This document shows positions 18,397 through 29,009 of a DNA stretch of 64,000 bases, one piece after another. How positions within the stretch are numbered: position 1 is the first letter of the stretch; every line of letters starts with the position of its first letter. The notes under the pieces were generated by a model. It saw nothing but the letters and a program-made list of their open reading frames with translations, was not told where the DNA came from and did no database searches. Made by a program: the position numbers and the translations under genes. The stretch is from positions 21,944,865-22,008,864 of the forward strand of contig NC_091195.1 of NCBI RefSeq assembly GCF_040958095.1, read 5' to 3'. Origin of the DNA: Procambarus clarkii (taxonomy: Eukaryota > Arthropoda > Malacostraca > Decapoda > Cambaridae).

Positions 18397-19462
18397 TATT
18401 TAAACTTCTTTTCGTATGCTATGAAATGTCACAGGTATTGTTAATGCTTGTAACGTTTATTACAGAAGATAGACATACATTTGATGCTATTTTTCATATT
18501 AAAATCTAATTTGAGGCCCGAAAAATTTATCTATAAACAGGTTAGAACCATACAAATTCAAGTATGCCTTTTTCACCAGTATTCAACTGTATGCCACAGA
18601 AAATGGAATCTTTACTTTAGCTACAGAAAACGGAGCAAAGCCAAGGGGGGACGACTGAAATAAACAGTTTCCAACCTGACTCTTCCCGCACATAAACATG
18701 TCTTTCTTGACCTCATTTCAAATTATATAGAGTACTGAAAGCTCATTTTCCATAGCAAATATACTAAGGAACTCATTTTACGACTAGAACGCAAACTAGG
18801 ACCCCTCATTCAGATTCAAAACACGAGAATTATTGACTGAACATTTCCCCACTATCAAGCACACAGGACTCTTTAAAGCTATCTTAACTTCTTTAAAACC
18901 CCAATATGACCCATCTCACATGCAGATCCTGTTCTATGACTCGCCCTTCATGTCAATGTACCCCACAGTATCATGCAAATTCAAGATAAGGCTTACTACA
19001 CCTATATATCCAAAATGGTCTTTGTAAGGAATCTTGACCCCCCCTTGTATGCTTGACCCCCACTGGGGTTATCCACCTCTGACCATTACAGAAAATGGAG
19101 CTGTGCCCAAGGACTCCCTATACTATTCAGTCATAGCCTCATTAAAGTACTCCAAAAACTTCTATATTCGCTTTCAACTGCGTTTCTTGGTTTGAATCTA
19201 TTGAACATTCACCCTCTGATCCATTCAAAAGTAAGGGCCCCCAAATTGATACCGTAGTACTCTCGTAACACCCCCGGGACAAATCGTGCATTTTTGCTCA
19301 TGCCATTAAAATACTCCAAAAACGTTTATATGCCTTTCACCAGTGTATTTTTTGGTTTCCAACTATTGAACATTCATCATCGGTACCTCTCATAAGTAGA
19401 GACCCCCTCCTTGAGGCCCTAGACTCATCTTAAAAGCTCGAGACGAATCGTGCAAAAAAACA
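18397..19462. repeat. Degenerate ~165-bp tandem repeats
   Basis: cattaaagtactccaaaaac..ttgaacattcaccctctg..cgtgc (from 19140) and cattaaaatactccaaaaac..ttgaacattcatcatcgg..cgtgc (from 19305) are two diverged units ~165 bp apart. Related pieces (cacagaaaatggaatc, ttcaccagtattcaactg) occur upstream from about 18540. No gene. Confidence 0.55.
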
Positions 19463-19590
19463 GGTTAGGATAGGGCACCAGTTCCTCAGGTACACCATGG
19501 GTGGTGGTCCCCCCGGGACCCCAGGGGGGACTACCACCCCACCACCGCCAGCCAGCCAGGAGCGCGCTGACTGTGCCCTAACCTAACCAC
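19463..19590. repeat. GC-rich foldback (imperfect palindrome)
   Basis: Inner stem ggtggtggtcccccc / ggggggactaccacc around gggacccca; outer stem ggttaggatagggca / tgccctaacctaacc. Could form a ~125-nt hairpin. Class unknown. Confidence 0.6.
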
Positions 19591-19959
19591 CTAAAACAAG
19601 AGGGATGGACGATCTGGCCCGACAGGGTCAAGTCGGCATGGAAGTGCCCAACCGTTTCTGAAATTTTTTTACCTCAATCTGTCTCCTTATTCACTACTCA
19701 GCTGCACCCGTGGTGCGGTGTAGGGAACCATCAGTGTATATGATTTGAGAGAGAAGGAATGCTCTGTGGACAGAGCATCAATATGGCTTAAGGCGTTGAG
19801 CTTTGCCTCAAGACGAAGCTTGGACTGATCTCTAATTTGCTTTTTGGGTGGAAAGGGAGGGATTAAAATTATGTGCCCCTGTAACCCTGTCCACTACCAC
19901 CCACAAGACGGATGTGGGGTGCATAATAAATGAACTAAACTAAACTTACAATGTATTTT

Positions 19960-20790
19960 TATACTTATAATGTACCTGTAAACATTTTTTTTTAATTTTG
20001 CTTGAAATTACCTTCTTAAAATTATATGTTAGGTTAAGGATCTGGCCGAAACGTGCAACCCTTCCACCGAATAGACAGTACGTTTTAATACTAAATGTAA
20101 TAAGTGCTTTACTGACTGTCTGCATAGTACATATATACACTTAATTGTGCTGTTACATTTACCTCCCTACGTTCTCATTTTAAATATTACATTAATTTTG
20201 TTACATTTAAAAAGGTTATTTAAAAGTGTCCTCCCGTTCATATATTTACTTTTTTAAAGAAAACCATATTAGTAACCGTTTTCTTTAATTTAGTTGTTGA
20301 TAAACTATTTTATAAGAGTTGACTATGTTAAATTTGTTATCTCTTTATTATATCTAAAACTTATAAACATTACATTGTTAATTCTGAAACTGTTTAAATA
20401 AGACAATTAAAGAAGATGCCATTTTTTCTGATAAATCTTTCTAGTATAAATTGATCTGTGTATTAATTGTGAACTGTTTAGATATGACGTCTAATTACAC
20501 TTATATTTATGTAAATTAAATGTTATAAATTAAATTACTATACTTTCTAAAAATATAATTAATATAAGATCTTGAACGTAATTTTAATTTCCTTTCAAAT
20601 TTTTAAATATCGTAACTATTCTGCTTAGACTTTTAAATTATTTGCATAACAAACTATTAGGTTAAACATTTAAAAGTAAAATTTTATGTTGATAAAATTT
20701 AGATATTTCTAAATAATTCAATCTTTCGTATATTACGTTTATTTTTGCAGTTAATCTACTAATTTTTGTTAGTAGATTAACCATTAGTTC
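19960..20790 (+). repeat. AT-rich dispersed repeat, copy in duplication 2
   Basis: Same family and orientation as 4040-4870; no coding signal. Confidence 0.75.
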
Positions 20791-21016
20791 TGTCCCTACA
20801 TAAAAGTTGGGACAAATAAGGCAGCGGAACGCCTCATGACCGTTTGTTATGAGAATGTTGTAATGGTTACTCCAGAAGACAGGTTGTGTTCCACACAAGG
20901 ATCATAGTTTTTAGGTTTCCAACTTATTTGGATCGTGACTGTCTTCTTATCAACAATGATAATGTTGTATGGACAAAGAGGAACAGTGTTCGTTGTGACA
21001 AAGTCAGGTTGTTGCG

Positions 21017-21410
21017 TTGGTAAAGGGTGAGGCGCCGGAAAGAATTTTTGTGCAAGGATTAGGCTACAGGAAAGTTCCAAAATATATTGAGGAGCCCATA
21101 CTATGCATGAAGTGTTCACGTTGGGGACATATGGCATGGAAATGCCAGTTTGACCCCAGGTGTCGGTATTGTGGTAAGAAACACGACTCGCGAGAGTGTA
21201 GAGTCAAGATGGAAAAAAGTGAAAAAAATCGTCCCATTTTGTTGCAACTGTCGAGGCAGCCACAATGCTGGTTCCTCTCTATGCCCCATGAAGCCTCATC
21301 TGAGAGAGACTAGGACGGGTCCTACAAGCAGGATAGATGTATCCTCGAAGGAAGAAAAGATTATTATTATTAACAACTTTATTGACAAAATTAATTACAA
21401 TTTTGCCTAA
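21017..21410 (+). pseudogene. LINE ORF1 zinc-knuckle fragment, copy 2
   Basis: Reads further upstream than copy 1 (GEAPERIFVQGLGYRKVPKY before CMKCSRWGHMAWKC), then loses frame in an A7 run after KMEKSEK where copy 1 has A6; the third knuckle is in another frame. So the two copies carry different disabling lesions. The role is that of a LINE ORF1 RNA-binding protein. Confidence 0.75.
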
Positions 21411-21665
21411 TCTGAGGATTTCGATTAAGTCTTATTAGAGTGAGGATAATGCTGGTATTCACTGTCACGCAGGACAGAGGGTCATACATAAGACAATAGG
21501 TCTAAACTATAGGCTGAAGCACATATATATCATGGTTACAATCAATGTTTTAATATATGGATATGTGAAAACAACTTTCTATTGTGCACTGCCACACAAG
21601 GGCAGAGATGGGTTCATAACTGATGCAGCTTAGAAGTAATATAAATAAAAATTGTTTTTCATTCT

Positions 21666-22415
21666 TTAAAATGGACAAGCAAATTTTGGATAAATTGTTA
21701 GGATGTCATCCAGAACACCTGAGTCAATAAAATAGTTACACAGTTGGTGGTACAATAGGCCAGGAGGTCTAAAGTCCTTTACGGTTTCACATTCAACAAT
21801 ATAGTGTTCTAGTGAATGTATTGAAGGTTTATCACATACTTTACAATCTGAGTATTCTGGTAGTGGCTCAGCCTCACTAACCTGCCAGATGTGTCTATAG
21901 CCAAGACGAATTCGCGCAATGACTACATCACATTGCCTGGTCCGGTTACTGTGCTGACCATACAAATACCTATCATTACAAAACTTGTCATAACTTTTAA
22001 TACTGCAGATTTCAGGTCTCTGGGCATTTCTTAGTTCTTCTAAATCTGAATTAATTTCTTTAATTCGTATGTTTCTAATAAATGCATTAGATAGTCCAAA
22101 GTCATAATCAATGTTTTCTTTCACATTGGCCAATCGATCTACAAAGTCATGTTTTCCAACTCCAACATGGGATGGGATCCACACAAATTTTATACAAGAG
22201 TTATTATCATTGGCAAAAATTACATTCCATTTAATATTACAAGCTACTTCCGACATACATTGTGATGGGTTATTTAAGGACTGCAGAGCACTTTTAGAGT
22301 CACAGAAAATAACTCTACCACCATTGAGCTTAAGGTATTCAGTGGCTAGATAAATGCCCAATAGCTCGGTCTGTGTCGTGCTTGCCCAGTTGTTCCAATC
22401 TCTGTGTACTAGACA
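21666..22415 (-). pseudogene. I-type LINE RNase H C-terminal piece, copy 2
   Basis: Same as 5748-6497 with a handful of replacements (e.g. CDSKSALQSL). An extra base in cagttgttccaatc near 22395 shifts the N-terminal end out of frame. Same (CAA)n-tailed module on its 5' side. Confidence 0.8.
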
Positions 22416-22424
22416 TGATCTGTT

Positions 22425-22632
22425 GTTGTTGTTGTTTAAGATTCGCTACTCAGAACAATAAGTTCCAGTAGCACGGGCTATGGTGAGCCCGTAAGTGGAG
22501 GCTCTTTGGAGCCATTATCTGTATCAGTGGCTGATACTTGAGATCTGGCGATGGATGGGGGTCTTCATGATGGTTTTCAGCCTGGAGGGCTGGCTATACC
22601 AGTTATGGAGCTGGTGGGGTTAGCGTAGACCT
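22425..22632 (-). repeat. LINE 3' module with (CAA)n tail, copy 2
   Basis: Follows the end of ORF1 directly on the minus strand and ends in a (CAA)n tail against the RNase H piece. No ORF2 lies between ORF1 and this module. Confidence 0.65.
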
Positions 22633-24113
22633 CTAGGTTTTCCGTTTTATCTTTGCCTGCGACTTTGGCTGATCAGTGCTGTCGTTGGAGTTTGGTGACG
22701 TGGCCTCCATGAGGAAGTCTTGAACCGTGTAGGTGTCGTATTTGTGATGTGGTGGTTGAGCTCCTACTATGATTTCCTCGTCTGAGGAGTCCGTAACCTC
22801 CGTAGTGGGCGTTTTTGTCTTTCGCCTCGCAGCCTTAGGTAGGCTTAGGTGTCGTTGATTGGTGATTGTAGGTATTTCAGGAGCGCTGGTGGTGCTGTTA
22901 TCGTCTGTAGACAGCACGTCTGCTAGCGCGGCTGCTGAGATAGTGATGGTAGGAGTGTTGGGAGCTGGAGAAGGAATTACCTCTGTGTCGCCCGGGTCAT
23001 GGGCGGTTCTGGAGTCGGTGTTGAAGTTGACCGCATGGTCGTCCTGGTGGTAGTCTCCGGTGTGGTAGAGGAGGCAGTGAGATTTACGCTAGTGGCTATG
23101 ATGGGGGCCAGGCCATGGTCTATGTATAATGCGTTTAGTTCACTGACAAAGCGCTGGTTGTCTGGTCCTGCAAGCCTTTCCGCAAGTCTAATAAGACCAG
23201 GGATGATGCCTGCACGTGATGCAGGGGGCTGTGAAGGAGTCTGTGGGACCTTGGGGCCCCAATGAGAAGGCTGTGTCGCCTGCTGGGAGGAGCCACATGT
23301 TGGTAGGACCGGAAAGTTTTCTGGTCGACTAGTGAGATCTAAGGTGGTGGGTTGAACGCTTGGGGCTCTGGTCGAGGAGGTAGACGAGTTGTTTCTTTTG
23401 GCTTCAACCTGGGCCTTGATGCTTTCCTGTCTGCGGGGGCAGCGGTAGGAAATTGCAGGGTGATTGCCATCACAGAGCAAGCAGCGATGGACTGTTGCCT
23501 TGCATATGGAGTAGTGATGGTCCAGTGCGCACAGGCTGCACCTCTGGACAGTGTGCTGACACTTGTTGGTCGGGTGGGAGAGCTCGTAGCACTTAAAGCA
23601 CTGCTGGATCTCATGGTATCGTTCCTTTTTTATTTGGTGGGGTTGTATTTTTAGGCCGAAGCAGTAGAATCCTTGTGTGGCAGCCTGGGTGGCCGCAGCT
23701 ATGGTGGTGAACGTAATCTTCATTGATGTTTTGTCGGTGTTGCAGAACTCTAGGTTGAATACCGACAGGTTTGGATTTTCGTCCTCGATATTGTTTATGA
23801 TATGATGTTGAGGTCGCTCAGCGCTCCACTGGCTGGTCTTGCTGGTAAAGACAGTTCTTCCGGCCAGGAACTGACGTGGGAAGTGAGGATGTAGGTGGCG
23901 CTCTTTGTGAAGAATGGCATCGTTAGTGAGGAGTTTTTCTAGCTCCTCTTCACATGAAAAGAAGAGCACGATATCTTCACCTTCCTGACTAATATCAGCG
24001 GGTTCGAGGCCAGAAACGTCATTCAGGACCTTTAAAGTATTGATTCTTCCGATAGCATGACCGTCAAGTGGAGTAGCTCTGACCTTAAGACGTTTGGGTC
24101 GCATTGTGACCAC
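22633..24113 (-). pseudogene. I-type LINE ORF1 (RNA-binding, three CCHC knuckles), one frameshift
   Basis: Minus-strand frame from MVTMRPKRLKVRATPLDGHA (24113). An N-terminal ~150 residues look like an RRM-type LINE ORF1 fold. Three knuckles follow: CFKCYELSHPTNKC, CSLCALDHHYSIC and CLLCDGNHPAISYRC (about residues 175-235). Then comes a Pro/Ser/Thr-rich tail. A frameshift near 22980 separates the first 378 codons from the last ~95 (ending QPKSQAKIKRKT). ORF1 proteins coat LINE RNA and form the retrotransposition particle. Instead of ORF2, a 3' UTR module follows directly, so this is an internally deleted, non-autonomous LINE. The 5' leader contains gggagacatctcccg at about 24135-24150. Confidence 0.8.
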
Positions 24114-24177
24114 ACTGTGCCTTGTGAGGTGTTGGCGGGAGATGTCTCCCCCGTCGTGATGTTGTAGACATGATCAT

Positions 24178-24305
24178 TTCATCCCCTTTATATATATTAC
24201 ATGCACAACCTGTTCTACCAGTGCCTAACTGCACTGAGCCATCAGTAAAGGCATAGGATTCAGTCGGTTTGAGAATTTGAAGATGACTGTCAATAGCTTC
24301 TAATG
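24178..24305 (-). pseudogene. Small RNase H N-terminal fragment of an I-type LINE
   Basis: Minus strand reads ILKPTESYAFTDGSVQLG then TGRTGCACNIYKG, matching the first strand of RNase H in the LINE at 53670 (CYTDGSVEEGGRCTGCACNI). Only ~40 residues; ends at the leader of ORF1. Confidence 0.65.
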
Positions 24306-24319
24306 TTATACATTTGTTT

Positions 24320-24962
24320 TACACTGATGGGGAATAATGCAGAGACACCTCCACATCTTTCCAAGGGGGAATATAGTGGGGAAAGAACGTGCAACAGGAG
24401 CATGGAGGAAACAGCTGGAAGCCAACGACAGCTCCTATGAACAATGTGTGGGAGAAAGGAACGGAGATAATTAAGGCGAGCCTAGGGAAAGTAAGTAATG
24501 CAGAGGAAAAACTGAAACCTTGTGGGGGACAAGGTTCAGGACAATATGGTCAACTCTGAGGTTAGTAATCAAATTTTGGAATATCTAAGAAAACTAGACA
24601 AGAGGATTGAGGCATTGGAAAAGTTGGCTATGGAGGGTAGACAGGAGGAAGATGGTGGTGAAACAGGACGTGTAATTGAAAGTAAAACAGGACGTGAAAT
24701 GGAAAGTGAAACGTGCGTAGAAGAAAGTAATGATGTGCATGACATAACGATGATAGAGGATAGTCAGGAGAATACACTTTCTAGTAGTGTTAGCGGTGTT
24801 CAACCTCCTGTTGTGACAAATGTTGAAACAAAGGTTAAAGTAAAACGGTATACAGAAATAACAAAGAAAATAGATATGAATAATATTACCTTCGATGTTA
24901 GTAGTAGTTGTGAAAGTGAGGAGAAAGAAAAAAATGTTACGGTGTTGGAAGGAAGTTTCTAA
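24320..24962 (+). pseudogene. Plus-strand LINE ORF1, N-terminal part broken
   Basis: An open frame from 24522 (146 codons) has a short heptad-like segment (NQILEYLRKLDKRIEALEKL), suggesting a trimerising coiled coil, then an acidic Ser/Thr-rich region. Upstream to ~24320 related frames are interrupted by stops. It precedes the endonuclease frame at 25022 with the spacing expected for ORF1-ORF2. No CCHC knuckle is present in the remaining part. Confidence 0.55.
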
Positions 24963-25021
24963 GGTACTCTCGTATCTCATGGAATGTGACGGACAGGGCA
25001 AAGGTAGTTTTATTATTAATC

Positions 25022-27110
25022 ATGGATGAAAGTAAATTGAGAATATTATCTTGGAACATTAATGGATTAAAAACTAGAGCGGTGGATGTACACTATTATA
25101 CTCTTAGAGAGGATATTGACATAGTAGCACTCCAGGAAACTGGGGATAGGGATGGTAGCATTCTGAGGCTAAATGGCTATAGAGGCTTTCACTTATATGC
25201 TGATGGAGGAACTAGGGGGGGGGGGGGGTCTCATGTTATGTCAAAAGTACCATACCTGCTGAGATAACTGGAATCCCTCAGAGATATAGAGGTATTGAAA
25301 GTACTAGCTTGCGGATACAATTAAAGGACCGAGAGATAAATTTCATTAATCTATACATCTCTGATAGCTCCCTTCATTTAAGATACTTGCCAGATTCCTT
25401 CTTTTCTGAAGATACACTTGTGGTAGGGGATTTTAATGTGTGACGATAATCTCTTTCAAGAGAGATTGAGCATGCTCTTCCCTACATAAAGGTACTTACA
25501 CATATACAAGAATAAGATGCTACCTTCAAGATACGTCTACCAGTAGCACAAAACGTTTTGACCAGGAGGCAAAACGTACCCTAAACCCCCATTTCTCACT
25601 CCCTCCATGCCGGCTCGCCCGTCGTCAACCAGCAAACTACCATTCCAGCCTGCCTGCTTCTGATTGGTGACCCGCCGTCTGCACACCTGCACCTCAGCGC
25701 CCTCTACCTAAGTCGATGTCTGGGCTTGAACCAGCCATTGAAGTCAGAATATCCTTGTGCTCTCAAGCTGTGAACAACCAACTGATACACGTCCTGTTTA
25801 TTGGTGGAGGTTCCCAGCTAGCGCTATATTCTCAGCACCTGTTTATGTCATTTTGTCTTTTTTATTATTCCTAGAGTAATTTATCCCTGTTCTTATTTTT
25901 TATGACTTGTTTGTTTGCACTGTACATAACCAAGGGATTGTCTTTGTTTTTAAATTTGCTTTCCAGTTAATTAAAGTTTCATTGTTCATACTATGTGTTT
26001 TGTGTGTCTTCCCTTACTCTACCACAGACAACAGTCAAGCAGTCTCTTTTTTTTTGTAAATGTGACAGGCATTGACACCAGCCATTAGGAGGACTGCCGA
26101 ACATCTACACTCCTACACTTTCCCGCCACAAATGCCAGACATCCAGCTTTAGGATCAAGGGGCAAAGCAAATAGGAATGGTTGCAGATGGTACCAGTTTT
26201 TGCAGGAATATGAAGATGTTCAACTGCTGGGCGAGCCCTCTCCTACTCATTTGAGGGGAGGGAGATTAGATTATGCTTGTTTGATAAATGCTGAGGGCAT
26301 AGAGGGGAATTGTCTTACTGTAGATGAAATGCTAAGTGATCATTTTGCATTACAAATACAGCTTAAACTAAATAAAAAAAATGACTGCCTTCAGAGGGAA
26401 AGGTTAGAGTTTAATGAGGGAGAATTAAGGGGTCTTGTTGGCCATATTAAGTCTTGGTATGATACTTATAAGCCGGTTTCGGCAGAAGCATTTTATGAAG
26501 ATTTAATTAAGGAGGTAGATGTATTTAATGCAACATTGAACCGGAAACCATCTAGTATAAAAAGGCATCCCCCCAGAAAAGAAAATTATACACATGACAA
26601 GATGCTTAAGGGGTGGACATTAACAATGAGGAGAGCTCACAGGGATTGGAATAGGAATGGTAGGACTGAGGAAGGGAAGAATGCTTTACTGGCAGTTGCT
26701 AGGCTGTGTGGGGAGAAGAAAAAGGAAATTAGGAGCAAGTATTGGCAGGAGTTTGCAGAGAAAGTTGGGAGTAACAGAAACTTGAAGGAAATCTGGCAAG
26801 ACGTAAATAAAATAAGGGGTAAAAAGCACAATTTTGTTGCACATCCAGACCCGCAAGGAATTGCAAATGGGCTCGTAAATAAATGGGCGGAAGCTGCCAA
26901 ACTTAGTTCATTACCCGCTGTAACGAGAGAGTCATTAGATTCTTGGAAAGATCTAAGAAAGGATTTTATACTTATAGCAGGTAACAGTGGTGATGTCACT
27001 TGCACAGGTATTACCAGAGAAGAACTAATAATGGCGATTAAAGTTGGGAAATCTACCGCCCCTGGGGAAGATGGAGTAACTTATGAAATACTTAATGAAC
27101 TTGCCATTAT
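25022..27110 (+). pseudogene. Plus-strand I-type LINE ORF2 (EEP + start of RT), split by solo LTR
   Basis: Begins MDESKLRILSWNINGLKTRA with VALQETGD, the EEP endonuclease start. A G15 run at about 25217-25231 causes a frameshift. The catalytic GDFNA motif is cut at 25438 by the solo LTR and resumes at 26131 (ARHP.., then RGGRLDYACL and LSDHFALQI, the end of EEP). The frame then runs through the inter-domain region to the RT start GKSTAPGEDGVTYEIL and ends at 27110, where a minus-strand LINE fragment joins. RT palm, RNase H and 3' end are missing here. Confidence 0.8.
25439..26130 (+). mobile_element. Solo LTR, 692 bp, TSD AATG
   Basis: Starts TGTGACGATAATC and ends CCGCCACA, flanked by AATG at 25435-25438 and 26131-26134; removing it restores the GDFNA codons of the host LINE. 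TG..CA ends and a 4-bp duplication fit a Ty3/Gypsy-type LTR left after LTR-LTR recombination. No internal region or coding. Orientation is assumed. Confidence 0.75.
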
Positions 27111-27690
27111 GACGAAAAGCCTGCTTTGTGTTGAGTAATTAGAGGACGTAAATGATTTTGGGTAGTAGAACCCCAAGCACAAATACCATAGTTGAGATAT
27201 GGATAGATGAGGGAGTAATAGAGCGTCACCAGGGCATGGTGGGGTACATAATATCTGATCTTAGAAAGAACGCCAACAGTTTTAGAAACTTTTTTTGCTG
27301 TATTTAGAATGTGTCCCTGGAAATTCAACTTGTTATCGATGAGGACACCAAGGAATTTACCAACAACTTTTCTACAGATTTATATATTGTTTATTCTTAA
27401 ATTAATTTCATTTGAAGATTTATTACCAAATAAAATATAGAAAGTTTTGTCAATGTTAAGAGTGAGTTTGTTGGCAGTTAGCCAAAGATGGACTTTATTT
27501 AGTTCAGTATTCACAGTGACATTTAGAGCAAGAGGGTCAAGACTGGAGAAGATGAAAGTTGTGTCATCAGCAAATAAGATTGGTTTGAGGTGATGAGAGG
27601 CATTTGGAAGGTCATTAATGTAGATGAGAAAGAGGAGAGGGCCAAGTATGCTGCCCTGTGGGACACCGATGTTTATAGGTTATTTATATT
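27111..27690 (-). pseudogene. CR1/L2-like LINE RT fragment
   Basis: Minus strand, from IGVPQGSILGPLL (RT motif B) at the right end through FADDTTFIFSS (catalytic DD), a WLTANKLTLNIDKTFYILFG block and LIDNKLNFQGHILNTAKKVS, to LITQHKA at 27111. Same family as 29010-31009 (about 90% alike). Frameshifts break it into several frames. Both ends are truncated. Confidence 0.8.
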
Positions 27691-27856
27691 AACATGCAAT
27701 GCTAAATGGGATTCTTGTATTGCGATTTGTGTATTTGTACTCACTGAATTCGTGCGCCCCTTGAGGGACTTTAAGTAAAGGGGGGTAGAAATAGCCTAAA
27801 CTACTCTATTCCTTTGAGATGTATTTCTTTCTTATCTTAATAAACATACTTGAACT
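27691..27856 (+). repeat. Probable retroelement 3' end
   Basis: Short block ending ttaataaacatacttgaact, with an AATAAA-like signal, following a LINE fragment. Looks like an element 3' terminus but has no second copy here. Confidence 0.35.
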
Positions 27857-27996
27857 TGGGCAACACCTCACTGTTCTTCAAAGGTTGGCGGGAAAGGTTT
27901 GAGTTCCATAATTAGTACTAAGAAGAGTTTTGCTTCTCTCGTTAGGCTAATGCGGTTGGAGCGAGTATATTATTGAGATACTCTACTCGCTACAAA
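27857..27996 (-). repeat. Diverged fragment of the TGTAGCGAG LTR
   Basis: gggcaacacctcac..aaaggttg and ggagcgagtatattattgag..actcgctaca match the first ~130 bp of the LTR at 42597-42933 in inverse orientation, with an altered middle. Confidence 0.65.
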
Positions 27997-28735
27997 CATT
28001 TGAATTTGAATTTTGAAATTTATAAATGTCATAATGAGAGGTTCGTGGTCACTACCAATGTTCATTTATACAGTAAATAATTATATTGATTACATGTTAT
28101 ACCAATATTATAAATATCGCTTATGTAAATAATACATTAATTTTCTTATTTAAACAAAGTTATTTATTATTAGTGTCTATCCGTTTAATATTTTAAAGTT
28201 ATTTATAGAAAACCATAGTATCTTCCGTTTTCTTTAGCTAAGTTGTAGGAGACACTATTTTATAAGAGAAAACTATGTTAAATTTTCATCTGTGAATTAT
28301 ATCCAAAGTTTATGGACGAAATATTGTTAATTCAGCAACTGTCTTAATAAGACAATAAAAGAAGACGCTAATTTTGTGATCCATTTTTCTTGTATAAATT
28401 TATCTATTTAAATTAATTTACGAACTGTAAAGAAAAAGAGAAGCGACAATTAAATAAAAATCAAAAACTATAGTTGATTTAGTAAAAAAGTTTCCAAACT
28501 ATATATATCATTTTAATACAAAAAATAAATTTAAAATTTTGATAAAAAATAAACAAAACATTTACTACACTAGCTAGTAATTTAAGAATTAGCATTATAA
28601 CTAGATACATTAAGTAATTAAAAATAAAATAAGTTAACCTTCTAATATTATTTTTATCTATTAGGCTATTTCGGTAATTATTAATGTTATAAGTACACAG
28701 AAAGTAAACGTTATTGATACATTGCAAGAACTGGT
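27997..28735 (+). repeat. AT-rich dispersed repeat
   Basis: Same motif order as 4040-4870 (atttataaatgtcataatga, gtttataccaatatta-like start, actattttataagaga, aagacaataaaagaaga). It leads directly into the 59-bp tandem. Confidence 0.7.
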
Positions 28736-28995
28736 TAAGTGTGCAGGGAGAGGTTACTGTGACACACACTGTACATGAAACATTGTGAGGACAGGTTAAG
28801 TGTGCAGGGAGAGGTTATTGTGACACACTGCACATGAAACATTGTGAGGACAGGTTAAGTGTGCAGAGATAGGTTACTGTGACACACTGCACATGAAACA
28901 TTGTGAGGACAGGTTAAGTGTGCAGGGAGAGGTTATTGTGACACACTGCACATGAAACATTGTGAGGTCAGGTTAAGTGTGCAGGGAGAGGTTAC
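28736..28995 (+). repeat. 59-bp tandem repeat, about 4.4 units
   Basis: Unit aggttaagtgtgcagggaga + ggttactgtgacacactg + cacatgaaacattgtgaggac. Single units of it begin the AT-rich repeat at 37263, 40325 and 54213 (inverse), so it is the terminal part of that family. Confidence 0.9.
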
Positions 28996-29009
28996 TGTGA
29001 CACACTCTG

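Larger units (their letters stand above)
19699..22983. repeat. 3.28-kb segmental duplication, copy 2
   Basis: Collinear with 3782-7065, differing by scattered substitutions and single-base indels. Contents and order are identical. Beyond 22983 this copy continues into intact LINE ORF1, so it preserves what copy 1 lost. Confidence 0.9.

Noticed and set aside
19575..19592. ccctaacctaacc resembling arthropod telomere (TTAGG)n
   Set aside because: Only two units, and explained as one arm of the local foldback.
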